Shown here in pieces: positions 22,108-31,514 of a stretch of DNA of 64,000 nt (the first letter of the stretch is position 1; every line of letters begins with the position of its first letter). Source of the DNA: a virus; IMG/VR virus record IMGVR_UViG_3300049893_001984, positions 1 to 64,000 of that record. One strand, written 5' to 3'. Made by a program: the position numbers and the translations under genes. The notes beneath the pieces were generated by a model. The model worked only from the letters and a program-made list of their open reading frames with translations. It did not search any database and was not told where the DNA came from.

Positions 22108-23769
22108 TTAAACAGGTAACGCCGGTACGTTCTGTACCTCAACGTCTATGAATTCCTCTGTCAGGTAAAACACGGTCGTTCTGCTTGTAACCCCTATGGC
22201 TGGGCTATTGGGTATCACAAGCTCGTTCAAGCTGTGCAAGTTTATCGTGCTTCCATCCGGCGCCTTCACATATGCATTCATATCTAAAGGCGACACAACG
22301 AACACACCACTCTTGCCAACGACATCATGTGCAGCATCGTACACGATTGAAGAAGGGAGTCTACCCATATCGAAGTTCAAGGCATTTACTCTTTCAACAA
22401 TCTTCGTCTTAAGATTCTTGACCAGCGTGGTTATATCAGTCGGAATTGACTTCGCAGTGTACAGAACCTTAAGGCTCATTGTTACAAACGCCGGGATTGG
22501 GGCACGAACAAGGTAGTCAGCTGTGGGATTGTGAACCGCCCTTGACGTTGCGTTATCCTGCAAAACCCCGATGTTAGGCATGTGTAGTATGTACACATTA
22601 TAATCCTGAGTGCTAACTCCTTGGGTAAGAGACGTATGGTCAGTCTCTGTATCAATAAAGCGTATAACAGCAGTCTGATACCTAGAGTAAGCGCCCTCTA
22701 CGAGATTGTCCGCGTATGGGACAAACTCGTTTGCTGTCTGAGTCATATCAAGAGCTCGGCTCTCTTGCGTAATCTCAAACGAGTTCTCAGATTGGTCGCT
22801 GGTCGTGGGAAGAACCGCCTCTATTGAGTAGAACCCTGGTGCATCGTTTCTATTAATAGATATCTGCCACGTCTTATTTGGCTTATCTACCAGCAAAGCC
22901 GTCTTTTTAACCACAATGGTTTCAGGGTACGCTTGAGTTCTAGTATACAGGTCAGCCTTACCCCCAGTTGATATGGAGAATATGTTATGCCGATCCCGTA
23001 ACATCTCCGGGTCTCCGTACCCTACTTGGCTTATTGCCGTAGTAGTAGGAACCAATGCCTTTAACAAAGAGTCTACCTGAGCTCTTCCGGACAGGACTGT
23101 TTGCGTCAGTCCATTCTTAAACCTGGCTATAAGCTCCTCGTTCGTCTCTGCGTTTGATCCGCCTGAGAAGTCTTGCGCCGCAAACGAGTCAACAAACGAA
23201 ACCGGAGACGGTGTGATGGTCAGCTTTGTATTTCTTCTGAGCTTATAAGCATCCCCAACCAGCTCCGCTTCAACAGGCACGGTAAAGGCAAATGAGCCAT
23301 CGTTTCTAGCTAGTATCAACCGTTGCGTACTACTCAGCACCAAGGACGGGTCTGTCACTGCAACATAAGAGTCAGTAGTAAGGAACTTCAACCCGTTTGC
23401 TTCAAATATAGTTCCTACGTCTATCGCTGTAGGTGTGTTGGTCGATAGAATTATAGTGGCTATGCCTGACGCTTTTGTCCCAGGGCTTCTAACAATCCTG
23501 TAATTAGAAAGAACACCATCAACGATAGTATCGTCAGCTAGAGAAGGGTCCTCCTCTATAGCTTTCAGGGACATGGAACGACGAAGCCTGTCTAGATCTG
23601 TCTGCTCCAGTACATGAAAAAGGGCGGCTGAACGAAGCAAGATGTCACGAAGAACCCCACCCTCTGTCAGGTCCATCGAAGGGTACTCAGCTTTAAGCCA
23701 TCCGGCTAGAAATTCCTCAGCCTGGGTTACAAGGGCTGGATCCAGTTGGTCAATAGTAACGTTGGCCAC
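22108..23769 (-). CDS. Baseplate J-like protein
   Basis: 553 residues, GTG start at 23767-23769 behind AGGAG. The N-terminus shows the usual J-like opening: an acidic helix (PALVTQAEEFLAGWLKAEYP), the L-T-E-G-x-x-x-R-D segment (LTEGGVLRDILLRSAALFHV) and then the RRxMSL region. Strand repeats with ...DVGTIFEANGLKFLT follow. These features match the Baseplate_J family (P2 gpJ/T4 gp6 type), which forms the wedge ring around the central hub. Its gp25-like neighbour supports this. Confidence 0.8.
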   Translation of the reverse strand: MANVTIDQLDPALVTQAEEFLAGWLKAEYPSMDLTEGGVLRDILLRSAALFHVLEQTDLDRLRRSMSLKAIEEDPSLADDTIVDGVLSNYRIVRSPGTKASGIATIILSTNTPTAIDVGTIFEANGLKFLTTDSYVAVTDPSLVLSSTQRLILARNDGSFAFTVPVEAELVGDAYKLRRNTKLTITPSPVSFVDSFAAQDFSGGSNAETNEELIARFKNGLTQTVLSGRAQVDSLLKALVPTTTAISQVGYGDPEMLRDRHNIFSISTGGKADLYTRTQAYPETIVVKKTALLVDKPNKTWQISINRNDAPGFYSIEAVLPTTSDQSENSFEITQESRALDMTQTANEFVPYADNLVEGAYSRYQTAVIRFIDTETDHTSLTQGVSTQDYNVYILHMPNIGVLQDNATSRAVHNPTADYLVRAPIPAFVTMSLKVLYTAKSIPTDITTLVKNLKTKIVERVNALNFDMGRLPSSIVYDAAHDVVGKSGVFVVSPLDMNAYVKAPDGSTINLHSLNELVIPNSPAIGVTSRTTVFYLTEEFIDVEVQNVPALPV

Positions 23770-23778
23770 GGTTCACTC

Positions 23779-24252
23779 CTATTTAATAGCGTATGGAACA
23801 GGGAGCACTATATCCCTGGACTCACCTGCAGCTGAGTTGACTATAACATAAAGGGACAGCTTACTGTTCGCCTTATCTAGTGTGAAACGGCTTAATGTGG
23901 CTGAAACAAAGCGCTCGTCATCAGGGGTTACGTTATTGTCAGCTGACAAGGCAAGCACACGCCTGACCTTTTCAGCGGCTACACTAAACTCAACAACAAC
24001 GTCAGACTCGTCACGTATAGCCCCCTGCTGTACCCTTAGTATGAAGTCTGTTCCGTTGTTAGGGCTATACTGGTTAGAGCCTAAATCAGTAAGAAATAGT
24101 TGTGTGAATTTCTGACAAAGCTTCTGTATGCCAGTTGTCACTTTACCAGTGTTACCAAAGCCGAGGTGCACGCGCCGCTCCCCAGTTGGAGCTGTGTTTT
24201 GAAACGACAAAAGGTCTACAGTTCTGCCTGAGTAATTAGTTGTCACAGCCAT
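23779..24252 (-). CDS. gp25/gpW-like baseplate wedge protein
   Basis: 157 residues. The core segment (GIQKLCQKFTQLFLTDLGSN, then a PNNGTDF loop and ...VVVEFSVAAEKVRRVL) follows the helix-loop-strand order of T4 gp25/P2 gpW. It lies immediately upstream of the J-like gene in transcription order, the position normally held by gp25/gpW. Length is slightly above the family norm (about 110-150). Confidence 0.65.
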   Translation of the reverse strand: MAVTTNYSGRTVDLLSFQNTAPTGERRVHLGFGNTGKVTTGIQKLCQKFTQLFLTDLGSNQYSPNNGTDFILRVQQGAIRDESDVVVEFSVAAEKVRRVLALSADNNVTPDDERFVSATLSRFTLDKANSKLSLYVIVNSAAGESRDIVLPVPYAIK

Positions 24253-24276
24253 CTTAGGGTCCTCCGGCTATTCGTG

Positions 24277-24714
24277 TTAGGTGGATTTGGGCTTCTCATC
24301 CTCAACCATGATACGAGTAAGCCAATCCGTGCTATTCCTAGTCAAAGGCCCAAGAGGATTATTATTAGACTTAGCTCGGCATCCAGCGTGAATCAGAGAC
24401 CTTATCCTGGACCGCCTAAGCATACGATAATCACGTTCAAACCCAGCCAAGTAATCACCCGCCAACTTCGTTACCTGCAAGTCTTTAAGCTTACTCTTCC
24501 TTTCTTTTCTAACCTCAAGATAGTTCTGGTTAGCGTCGTTACGAGTAAATACAACATCATGTAGCGTGCTGTAATTGTAGTTTCCTTCACCGCCAACTTT
24601 GTCAAAATTCATCCAAGGACGTTGCCCCTTGGCGAATAGGCCATCGGCAACCTTGCCTTGAAACTCCCTAAGGTATTCAATAATCTTGTTTAACTGAGGG
24701 TCAAGGCTCGCCAT
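24277..24714 (-). CDS. Unknown helical protein in the baseplate region
   Basis: 145 residues, Lys/Arg-rich with several Asn. The N-terminal half is a helix (DPQLNKIIEYLREFQGKVAD). The middle has WMNFDKVGGEGNYNYSTLHD. The rest is basic and helical (ERDYRMLRRSRIRSLIHAG). It overlaps the end of the next gene. No family recognised. Confidence 0.7.
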   Translation of the reverse strand: MASLDPQLNKIIEYLREFQGKVADGLFAKGQRPWMNFDKVGGEGNYNYSTLHDVVFTRNDANQNYLEVRKERKSKLKDLQVTKLAGDYLAGFERDYRMLRRSRIRSLIHAGCRAKSNNNPLGPLTRNSTDWLTRIMVEDEKPKST

Positions 24715-24985
24715 TTTTGCCTTCCTTCCATTCTTCGCCTTCTTCGTTTTCCATATCTTCCATTACGCCCTTAACTACCATTTTAAGGTATACCATTTCG
24801 TCGCCAGACATGTAAGGAGTGGAAAATATTTCCACCTCAACATTTGAAGTGCCCACCTCTTTCAACGCCCGTATAGCTTCTGTGCACATACCAAAAAGGG
24901 CGCATAGCCCAGCTATGTTAACTTCAACAGAAGGTCCTGATCCTGTTTGAGTTACAACAAGCTTCGGTAGATCCTCGTCGGTCAT
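24701..24985 (-). CDS. Small acidic protein next to the sigma factor
   Basis: 94 residues. Beta-alpha-beta-like (LVVTQTGSGPSVEVNIAGLC; VEVEIFSTPYMSGDEMVYLK) with a very acidic C-terminus (EDMENEEGEEWKEGKNGEP). It overlaps the sigma-factor gene end by four bases (ATGA), so the two are translationally coupled. A partner or antisigma role is conceivable but unsupported by any motif. Confidence 0.65.
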   Translation of the reverse strand: MTDEDLPKLVVTQTGSGPSVEVNIAGLCALFGMCTEAIRALKEVGTSNVEVEIFSTPYMSGDEMVYLKMVVKGVMEDMENEEGEEWKEGKNGEP

Positions 24986-25686
24986 AACTCGATCCCCTGC
25001 AGATCACTCATTTGCTTGGCTATTCTCGCTGCCCGCTGCGACACAGCGGATGGTGTCAGGTTCAATCTCTTAGCAATGTCGTTAGTTGAAAGCTTTGACT
25101 TGCCGTTATACCCGGTACGCCACTCCAGTATCTTCTGATCTATTGGGTGTAAGTCGTGGTGCAGATACTCCATGAGTATTTGGTTATGATCAGGCTTCTC
25201 TGTTCCAGGGTAGAACACTCCTTCGTCACCTTCGTCGTTCTCTGTAAGCTGGCTTTCAATATACTCGCCACCTTGATGCTTACGGATGTGACGCAACCGT
25301 TTCATAGACAACCCAGAGTGGTCAGCTAGCTCCTGGTCGCTAGGCTCTCTGTTAAATTGGTCTTGGAACTTCTGGTAACTTTGGTTCATGTTATACAGGT
25401 CAGCCTGTATACGCTCTGGGACATGTACTGCTGTGGTCGACTCTTTGTGGATACGGGACAAGGGCTGAAGCTGCGTCATTAAATGCGTGTTAAGCTTTGT
25501 ACCCTTGGACGGGTCATAGCTCTTGAACGCTTTAATAGCCAGCATCTTGGCATGAGGTTTCATGGCGGAGTTTCCCTGCGCATAAGACTGCACACCAGAG
25601 TTAAGGGTGGGGGCTGCCTTGTCTAACAGCTTACCCATGTTTTCTGGCGTAGGGTTCTTCTTCCAAATTTCAAATTCTTGTTCCAT
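24982..25686 (-). CDS. Phage-encoded sigma-70-family factor (FliA-like)
   Basis: 234 residues, compact like FliA. Region 2 (about 43-92): KMLAIKAFKSYDPSKGTKLN then THLMTQLQPL, matching the F-DPS-G-x-F-x-T/Y signature of sigma region 2.2-2.4. HVPERIQ marks the start of region 3. Region 3 (about 105-138): FNREPSDQELADHSGLSMKR. Region 4 (about 165-230): a helix-turn-helix of the form STNDIAKRLNLTPSAVSQRA (200-219). Region 1.1 is absent. Region 2.1 is very short (about 40 residues precede the 2.2-like part). It sits inside the baseplate genes rather than with the polymerase. Confidence 0.85.
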   Translation of the reverse strand: MEQEFEIWKKNPTPENMGKLLDKAAPTLNSGVQSYAQGNSAMKPHAKMLAIKAFKSYDPSKGTKLNTHLMTQLQPLSRIHKESTTAVHVPERIQADLYNMNQSYQKFQDQFNREPSDQELADHSGLSMKRLRHIRKHQGGEYIESQLTENDEGDEGVFYPGTEKPDHNQILMEYLHHDLHPIDQKILEWRTGYNGKSKLSTNDIAKRLNLTPSAVSQRAARIAKQMSDLQGIEL

Positions 25687-25688
25687 TA

Positions 25689-27308
25689 CTAAGCCCCTTC
25701 AACCAAAGGACAACCATTAAAAACTGTACCGTACAACGGATGATCGCTAGCCGTGTACGCTTGCTGCTCTTCTTCGCAGCGTATATGGGTTAGATACAAC
25801 ACAGTAAAAGCTGTGTTGCTCTTTCCATCCATGACCAGTGTTACTTTATTAACACAGCCGTACAACGGGGCTGTGCTCTTTGAGAACTTGTCACCAACCG
25901 TCATAATCTTTACAAGGCTGCCAGGTGCAATATCCGCCCTGAACCTTCCCCAAAGCCTCATTCTCCTTCCGGCGAACATTACCTCGTGAAGAATAGTTGA
26001 GGCCAGCGCATCACCAAGACCTGACTCTAAATAAGCCGTCTCTTCAGACGACTGGTCGAACGGCGGTGGTTTACCTTCCTGGGGAGTAGTAGCGTCAGGT
26101 ACGCCATCGCCTGCGTTCAAAGATACTCTACCATTGGCACCCGGAGGAATAACCCAGGAAGGGGCTGGTAGTAGCAGAAGCCTTCCCTTGCCCAACAGGT
26201 TTGAGTTTCCACCTTGGTTATAGCTAAATATACCAATAGACCTTGCGCTCTTTGCGTCACCTTGCCAAGGGCTGGCCTGGAAGTTTGGTGCGTGTAATGC
26301 GCAGGTTGTTACATACGCCAGCTCTCCACTGAACGGATTCTCTGTTCCGCCGTCTAAACTCTCATCCTGTTCAATCTCCCAGTATTCGTCGGTTCCTATT
26401 ATTTTATGTGGAGCCGCATTTAACTGCGGGCACACAGGCATCATGTGGTCTTCAGTCGCCAATGGTACATAATAGAAATGGAAAATCTGAGACAAGTACA
26501 TCATCGATCCGAACAAATTAGAGCTCTTCCAAGTAGTGTACAATATGTCACTAATGGCCGTGGCAAGAGCCCTGTTTAACATACTAGGAAACTGGCTGCC
26601 CCCGTTAAAGCTGCCCAGAGGCATGATCCTGTGAGAAGTCACGCGTTCAGATTCAAAGCGCTTAAACGCAAAAGCTGCAAACCTTTCCTCGTCCTCGTCG
26701 TATCTAGGCGTACTTCTCTCCACCATCGCCTTAATAATAAACTGTATACCGTTGTTCCATATATCAGCTTGAAAATCCAAAGTGGAGAACACGTCCTGTA
26801 CAAAATGGGAAATCTCACCATCATCACCTAAGGATATGGCCTGAGGGTAGCCGCTGTTGTAGGTCTGAACAGTTGTCATTGACTGTACGAACTGAGTACC
26901 AGCTGCTAAGCCAGCCATTACCCCCTGGCATATCACGGTTATAGTAGCGACCCCACTAGCAGACACTTTTGACGACGGCACTCGGACATACCCTTGAAAG
27001 ATGATGAACTCACCAGCCGGGAACCCCAAGTTAGTGCCAGGGGGTGACTTCAACCCATCTCCAGACAAAGTAACCTTGGCTAGTATGTCCACAGCCGTAA
27101 ACGGCTTTAGCTTAGCGAGCAGGTCGTTAGCCTTTGACTCTTTATTTGTTAGGGCGTCTCTTCCCACAGCTATCTGAATAATGGCCTGAGGAATAGCGTT
27201 AAGTTGATAATCAACCTCAAACGAGGTAAGAGGCATCTTCACGCCATCAACAAGTGCGTAAGCCTCAAGGTGGTAGGCATACATGTTTATAAGGTTACTT
27301 GCCCCCAT
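25689..27308 (-). CDS. Baseplate hub protein, gp27/late-control-D-like
   Basis: 539 residues. The first 170 residues have the beta-barrel pattern of hub proteins: YHLEAYALVDGVKMPLTSFE then VDYQLNAIPQAIIQIAVG, as in the ...ItsfeV...GIpsatI-l...G signature of gpD/gp27/VgrG N-termini. Later parts are beta-rich with Gly/Ser loops (FNGGSQFPSMLNRALATAIS). Neighbours include a tube-like 152-residue protein and the spike. Hub is the best call, not certain. Confidence 0.65.
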   Translation of the reverse strand: MGASNLINMYAYHLEAYALVDGVKMPLTSFEVDYQLNAIPQAIIQIAVGRDALTNKESKANDLLAKLKPFTAVDILAKVTLSGDGLKSPPGTNLGFPAGEFIIFQGYVRVPSSKVSASGVATITVICQGVMAGLAAGTQFVQSMTTVQTYNSGYPQAISLGDDGEISHFVQDVFSTLDFQADIWNNGIQFIIKAMVERSTPRYDEDEERFAAFAFKRFESERVTSHRIMPLGSFNGGSQFPSMLNRALATAISDILYTTWKSSNLFGSMMYLSQIFHFYYVPLATEDHMMPVCPQLNAAPHKIIGTDEYWEIEQDESLDGGTENPFSGELAYVTTCALHAPNFQASPWQGDAKSARSIGIFSYNQGGNSNLLGKGRLLLLPAPSWVIPPGANGRVSLNAGDGVPDATTPQEGKPPPFDQSSEETAYLESGLGDALASTILHEVMFAGRRMRLWGRFRADIAPGSLVKIMTVGDKFSKSTAPLYGCVNKVTLVMDGKSNTAFTVLYLTHIRCEEEQQAYTASDHPLYGTVFNGCPLVEGA

Positions 27309-28098
27309 GTGCCCTTACCTCCTCTATTTTAAGTCCAACAGCAGCCACAAAAGAACCAAGCTTGTACTGGATCAACGCGTTCTCAAGCCACATCCTTTTC
27401 AGGGTGGGGAAAGGTTCTTCTCCGTCAAACAAAGCGTCTACCGCATTTTCTGTCATGTGGAACTGTATATTGTTCACAACCTGGTTTAGGTCATCACTTG
27501 GAAGAGTGAATGTTTCAACCTTCCATGTAGCACCAGGAGTTAGTGCGCCTGCACCTACGTAAACTCCAAAGTCCTTGAATCCAGCCAGGGGCGCGAACGA
27601 GCTTATACCGTTGGAGAACGTAAGACTGGTTGACACGCCATAAGTTTCGTTAGCTAGAACCGTTTCCAAGGTTGAGGCATCAATGGCTTTGACTATCCAG
27701 TTGTGAAAAATGCGCAGTGTCTCGTTTGGGTTTGGCATGGGTCCGAGGTTATAAAGCGTAACACCTGAAGCCTGTACGTTAGTAGGGGTAGAAATAAAAT
27801 AATCACGACTAGCCACGTGGTTGTGGCGATCCAAGTAGGTCACACGCGGATCCAGTCCTGTGGCGATCAGCCCAAGCTCAGTGGAGTGTATAAGCTTTAG
27901 GTACTGGTTAACTCTAAACCGGGCGAAGGCGTAATCAGACCCGTCCCCAAACAGTATCTTATGCGAAGCTAAAATGAAACGAGGGAGCTCAAGCGCCACG
28001 TATTCTGGGTCAGTGTATTCCATCATGAAACCATTGGGGTTTCCGGCATAGATGGAACCGCTCTGGTTTAACAGCAATGTTCGTAGATGGTTTATCAC
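27295..28098 (-). CDS. Virion protein next to the hub
   Basis: 267 residues, beta-rich with a helical N-terminus (INHLRTLLLNQSGSIYAGNP) and C-terminus (TLKRMWLENALIQYKLGSFV). It overlaps the hub gene by 14 nt. Position between hub and tube-like gene suggests a baseplate hub component. Its MINHLRTLLL start superficially resembles the MNHLxYLIK peptide but has a different spacing, so it is not counted there. Confidence 0.65.
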   Translation of the reverse strand: MINHLRTLLLNQSGSIYAGNPNGFMMEYTDPEYVALELPRFILASHKILFGDGSDYAFARFRVNQYLKLIHSTELGLIATGLDPRVTYLDRHNHVASRDYFISTPTNVQASGVTLYNLGPMPNPNETLRIFHNWIVKAIDASTLETVLANETYGVSTSLTFSNGISSFAPLAGFKDFGVYVGAGALTPGATWKVETFTLPSDDLNQVVNNIQFHMTENAVDALFDGEEPFPTLKRMWLENALIQYKLGSFVAAVGLKIEEVRAHGGK

Positions 28099-28104
28099 AG
28101 TGGT

Positions 28105-28563
28105 TTAATCCTCGTTAGGAAGAGCAGAAATAGTCAATGAGAAGTTACTGGTAAGAGTTCCAGGATCGTCTCCAGTTGAATTTGCAAATAGCTCCAATCC
28201 TGTCAGATACCCATTGATAAGCTTGTCTGCCACAAAAACAGTAATAAGCACATTACGTTTGGATAAACGATTTGACTTGTAATAGTTTAAGACATCCTGC
28301 ATGCCGGATGCGCCACCTTCGCAGGTGGCTAAAAGGATCATGCCTTTGACCCTGACTTGTCCTATGTTGTCACCAAACACATAAACGTAAACAGAACCTT
28401 GCAGTGAGTTCTGAAACGACTGACGTGTGCTCTGTAAATAGTCAACGCCAGTGATAAGGGCTCCCCTTGGCTCGAAGCCTTCCAACGCAACACGACCCGG
28501 TATGGCCTTCTCTTCTTTGAAGGTAGCTACTGTACCTGGTGTTGATTTAAATATGTTAGGCAT
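28105..28563 (-). CDS. Tail-tube-fold-like hub/cap protein
   Basis: 152 residues. The body (VDYLQSTRQSFQNSLQGSVY ... VLITVFVADKLINGYLTGLE ... NFSLTISALPNED) has the strand pattern of tube-fold proteins, in which a terminal ...F.F.lt.sal closes the sandwich. This fold recurs in tube, tube-cap and hub proteins, so a T4 gp48/gp54-like connector role is possible. The main tube protein is the separate gene at 34235-34684. Confidence 0.55.
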   Translation of the reverse strand: MPNIFKSTPGTVATFKEEKAIPGRVALEGFEPRGALITGVDYLQSTRQSFQNSLQGSVYVYVFGDNIGQVRVKGMILLATCEGGASGMQDVLNYYKSNRLSKRNVLITVFVADKLINGYLTGLELFANSTGDDPGTLTSNFSLTISALPNED

Positions 28564-28571
28564 GGTTACCC

Positions 28572-30404
28572 CTACGTCTTCTTCATAGAAACGCCGTCAA
28601 ACTTTAAAGCAGGACCGCCGCCCTCTTGAACAACGCGCACAGTACCCTGCATTTCAACCCTTTCTGACTTGGAGTGCGATGATCCGACAGGATCACCACC
28701 TGAACCTCCCTTCATGGGGGTTACGCCAGGAGAACTCACAGTACCCATTGATCTCGAAAGACTACCTTCGGACCTTCTGGCAGCAGGGGTCGCAGCTGGC
28801 GACTCTGCCTCACTATAAACATCTCTTGGGGTACTACCTCTTATCTTAGACATAAGACCTTCCAAGTGCTGCTCATCGTTATTGGCTTGCATATTCTTTA
28901 GCGATGATTCGAATCCGCTGGAACCTGCCCCGACGAGGGAGGAGGTGGAGTGACTGTTAGACCCTTTGGCACTTGCGACGGCGGCGGACGCGGTATACGT
29001 CTTCGAGTCCATTCTGGGGGTATGCACGACGCCACCGTTAGAACGAACCCTATCAGCGACAGAAAAACCATGAACCCCCAGTCGTCTATCTCCTCTCTTG
29101 AAAACACTTTTGCCCCCTCTATTCGCCGCTCTATTGCCTGCTTGTGTCACACGCTCGCGCAGCTCCTCGTGAATTGCCTTTGTTCTATTGTTGTGTTGAT
29201 TAACAATAGAAGCATAGAGAGGTGTGTTGAACAGTTGGGAAGCGTTGGATTCACCACCAGCCGCCTTGTTGAGCATAGCGTTTACTTTCTCAGGAGGTAT
29301 ATCCGCTATCTCCCTAAGCCTTCCTTCTTTTACGGCCTGAGCCATTCCGTAAAGCTCATTATCCTTTTCCAGCTTCCCCGCATCCATTAGCTCGGCTGCC
29401 CTTGATATCTGGGCAAGACGTGCAGGAGCTGGTAGCAGTTCAGGCTGGTTAGAGGCGTGGCCTGACATTACCTGCATATAAGCTTCTCTGTCAGCTACGC
29501 TTATAAGCGGGTAATTACGCATATCACCCTCTTTGTGTTGGAAGGATGACGTGTCAACCCTAGGGGCAGATGCAATAGCTGGACTTCTAACTGTTGTGTC
29601 GACAAAAGAGCGCATAGGCTTAGGGTCTACTGACAGTGGTTTGGGGTAAACACCTGCGCTTGAAACGGAGTTAACCTGGCGCTCAACCTTTTCTTGGCCT
29701 GGCTTATTAATTCCAGCATGTTCCTCACCACTGTCTTTCGGAGACTCTAGCTGTGCTGCTGGCGCAGACACACCAGATTCAGTAACAGAAACTTGATTCT
29801 TAGCTGGTTCAACCTTTTGTGTAGGCAACGTAACATCCGGCACCTTAGGGGCTGTGCTTGCCATGTCTTTATTAATGCTTTTATGCAGTTCTGTATCCTG
29901 AACCTTTTTGGATAAGAATTCTGTAAAGCTTTTTGAATCAATTTTGTTTTGAGTTACCTGTCCCTTACCACTTGTGTAGATATGACGATCGCTTAAAGCC
30001 TGGCTAGTCTTTAGCGACCCTTCTATCTTTGCTGTATCGGTTTTAGGAGCATAAACTTTTTCAGCTTTTTGTTCACTGTGTGGCTGTTTGACAGTACCAG
30101 ACACATGCTCACTCGCCTTATACGCTTGTTCCGCTGAAGTTATCTCAGGTGCGCTTGCCAAAGAAGAAGACCACTCCCTGTATGGAATGGCAATTGTGTC
30201 TCCTTTGTAAAACTTGTCCTGGATAACGTTATTAACCTTTTCCTTAACCAGCGCGGTTGTATCAGCTTTTACTTTCGAAAGGCCATCAACACGTCTGCTA
30301 AGGTCAAGCAGCATCTTGCGGAATGTTTTAAACGGATGTTCTTGTTTAGCCCCGCCAGGGTGTGCTCCAGAAGAAGAAGGTATTTCTCTGTTCTTATTAG
30401 ACAT
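28572..30404 (-). CDS. Long, mostly disordered virion protein (tape-measure position)
   Basis: 610 residues from the ATG at 30402-30404 (AGGAG upstream; a GTG three bases earlier is also open). Rich in Ser, Lys, Gln and Pro with few hydrophobics. Short helices occur at 30-55 (FKTFRKMLLDLSRRVDGLSK) and 310-420 (RLAQISRAAELMDAGKLEKD). The C-terminus is Ser/Gly-rich. It occupies the place between putative chaperones and hub where the tape measure normally lies, but it lacks long transmembrane or coiled-coil segments, so I do not call it a tape measure. Confidence 0.6.
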   Translation of the reverse strand: MSNKNREIPSSSGAHPGGAKQEHPFKTFRKMLLDLSRRVDGLSKVKADTTALVKEKVNNVIQDKFYKGDTIAIPYREWSSSLASAPEITSAEQAYKASEHVSGTVKQPHSEQKAEKVYAPKTDTAKIEGSLKTSQALSDRHIYTSGKGQVTQNKIDSKSFTEFLSKKVQDTELHKSINKDMASTAPKVPDVTLPTQKVEPAKNQVSVTESGVSAPAAQLESPKDSGEEHAGINKPGQEKVERQVNSVSSAGVYPKPLSVDPKPMRSFVDTTVRSPAIASAPRVDTSSFQHKEGDMRNYPLISVADREAYMQVMSGHASNQPELLPAPARLAQISRAAELMDAGKLEKDNELYGMAQAVKEGRLREIADIPPEKVNAMLNKAAGGESNASQLFNTPLYASIVNQHNNRTKAIHEELRERVTQAGNRAANRGGKSVFKRGDRRLGVHGFSVADRVRSNGGVVHTPRMDSKTYTASAAVASAKGSNSHSTSSLVGAGSSGFESSLKNMQANNDEQHLEGLMSKIRGSTPRDVYSEAESPAATPAARRSEGSLSRSMGTVSSPGVTPMKGGSGGDPVGSSHSKSERVEMQGTVRVVQEGGGPALKFDGVSMKKT

Positions 30405-30406
30405 CA

Positions 30407-30871
30407 CTATCTCCTTTTCTTCTTAAACCCACCCTTTTTAAGCTGGTTCAATTCTTTAACGGCTGTGTCAATATCGCCTCCACCCATAGCCTGGGCTCGG
30501 TAATCATTGATCCTTTTCCGTTCTTCCCTCAACCATTTTGCATACTCAGGGTTCTTCTCGGCTTCCTTGAACCTTTTCCATAGCTCTGCCAAGGACCTTT
30601 CGTCGGGTTTCGTCCATTGTTTATACCAAGGTAGGGTCAGCTTTCCTATGGCCTTGAATGTTTTACTGGCCTCTTTACGGTGGAACTCAAACTGCTTACC
30701 CTGTTCGTCCCAAGCAGTTAGCTGGGCTGCAGAACAATGCCACTGGTGAGCCAGCGCATTAAGCTGGCTAGCCCTCTCATCTTCTATGGCGCTTAGCACC
30801 CATTCCTCTTTAAGCAGGAAACGAACATCGTGTACTGGTGCATTCCGGTAGTCCAATGCACCTCGTTTCAC
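30407..30871 (-). CDS. Small helical protein, possible tail assembly chaperone
   Basis: 154 residues, helical and Lys-rich, with repeated Trp (WVLSAIEDERASQLNALAHQ; LPWYKQWTKPDERSLAELWK) and a basic KKGGFKKKRR end. Together with the 208-residue gene just upstream it occupies the slot where gpG/gpGT-like tail chaperones lie (after the tube gene and before the long protein). No slippery-sequence frameshift joins the two. Confidence 0.65.
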   Translation of the reverse strand: MKRGALDYRNAPVHDVRFLLKEEWVLSAIEDERASQLNALAHQWHCSAAQLTAWDEQGKQFEFHRKEASKTFKAIGKLTLPWYKQWTKPDERSLAELWKRFKEAEKNPEYAKWLREERKRINDYRAQAMGGGDIDTAVKELNQLKKGGFKKKRR

Positions 30872-30882
30872 CGCCTCAACTG

Positions 30883-31509
30883 CTAAGCAACTCCACCGGT
30901 CTTCCAGAAATTTGGTTCTTGTGCCTTTTGAATCATAGTGGAGACAAGCTGCTCAAAACACCTGTTGGCGTCCAACAGTGCCGCAAACAAAGGCTTGTTA
31001 ACCGATAACTGTTTAACACGATCCTTTAGGCTGGATGGGACCGGATGCGTTGTCCTGTCTTTGCCTGCCTTTACCTCGCGCACGTTAGCCGCTGTCTTGT
31101 ACCGGTTAAGCCAGTCCAACCATTCAATCTCACTCAACTCACACGTGCTAAAGTCATTTTCAAGCTGAGCGTACAGCTGTTCGTCTAGTTCCGCATTACG
31201 ATCTACGAACAAGACCTCCACCTGGCCAAAAAGAACGTATTTCTTAGAGAACTCAGATCCACTTAGAACTGAGCGTATAAAGGCTTTCTTGTCTTCGTCC
31301 GTTGCCTCAGCGTATTCTGCTAGTTCCTGGCTAGTCATCCCAGGCAAAGGCGTAGGTGTTGCTCTAGCCTTTTCGCTGCCTTTGGTTTCAACCTCTGGCT
31401 CCTCTAGAACATCGGAGTCGGGGTTATCTCTTAGACCTTCGTACAAAGCTCTTCTTTCAGGGTCCAAAGAACTAACAGGAACTGGTTTTGGTACCTTCGG
31501 GTTTTCCAC
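30883..31509 (-). CDS. Acidic protein, possible tail assembly chaperone
   Basis: 208 residues. The N-terminus is a disordered Pro/Glu stretch. Then comes an acidic helix (MTSQELAEYAEATDEDKKAF), a short strand (KYVLFGQVEVLFVDRNAELD) and a helical body ending in MIQKAQEPNFW. It begins just after the spike gene ends. Chaperone call is positional. Confidence 0.55.
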   Translation of the reverse strand: MENPKVPKPVPVSSLDPERRALYEGLRDNPDSDVLEEPEVETKGSEKARATPTPLPGMTSQELAEYAEATDEDKKAFIRSVLSGSEFSKKYVLFGQVEVLFVDRNAELDEQLYAQLENDFSTCELSEIEWLDWLNRYKTAANVREVKAGKDRTTHPVPSSLKDRVKQLSVNKPLFAALLDANRCFEQLVSTMIQKAQEPNFWKTGGVA

Positions 31510-31514
31510 CTTGC

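Noticed and set aside
27295-28098. A sixth carrier of the MNHLxYLIK peptide (MINHLRTLLL)
   Set aside because: It has one extra residue before NHL, lacks the Tyr and the Lys-x-Ala end, and its protein is a hub-region virion component. Similarity is probably chance.
30407-31509. A programmed frameshift joining the 154- and 208-residue genes as in gpG/gpGT
   Set aside because: The two genes have their own starts and a gap, and no slippery heptamer was seen at the boundary.
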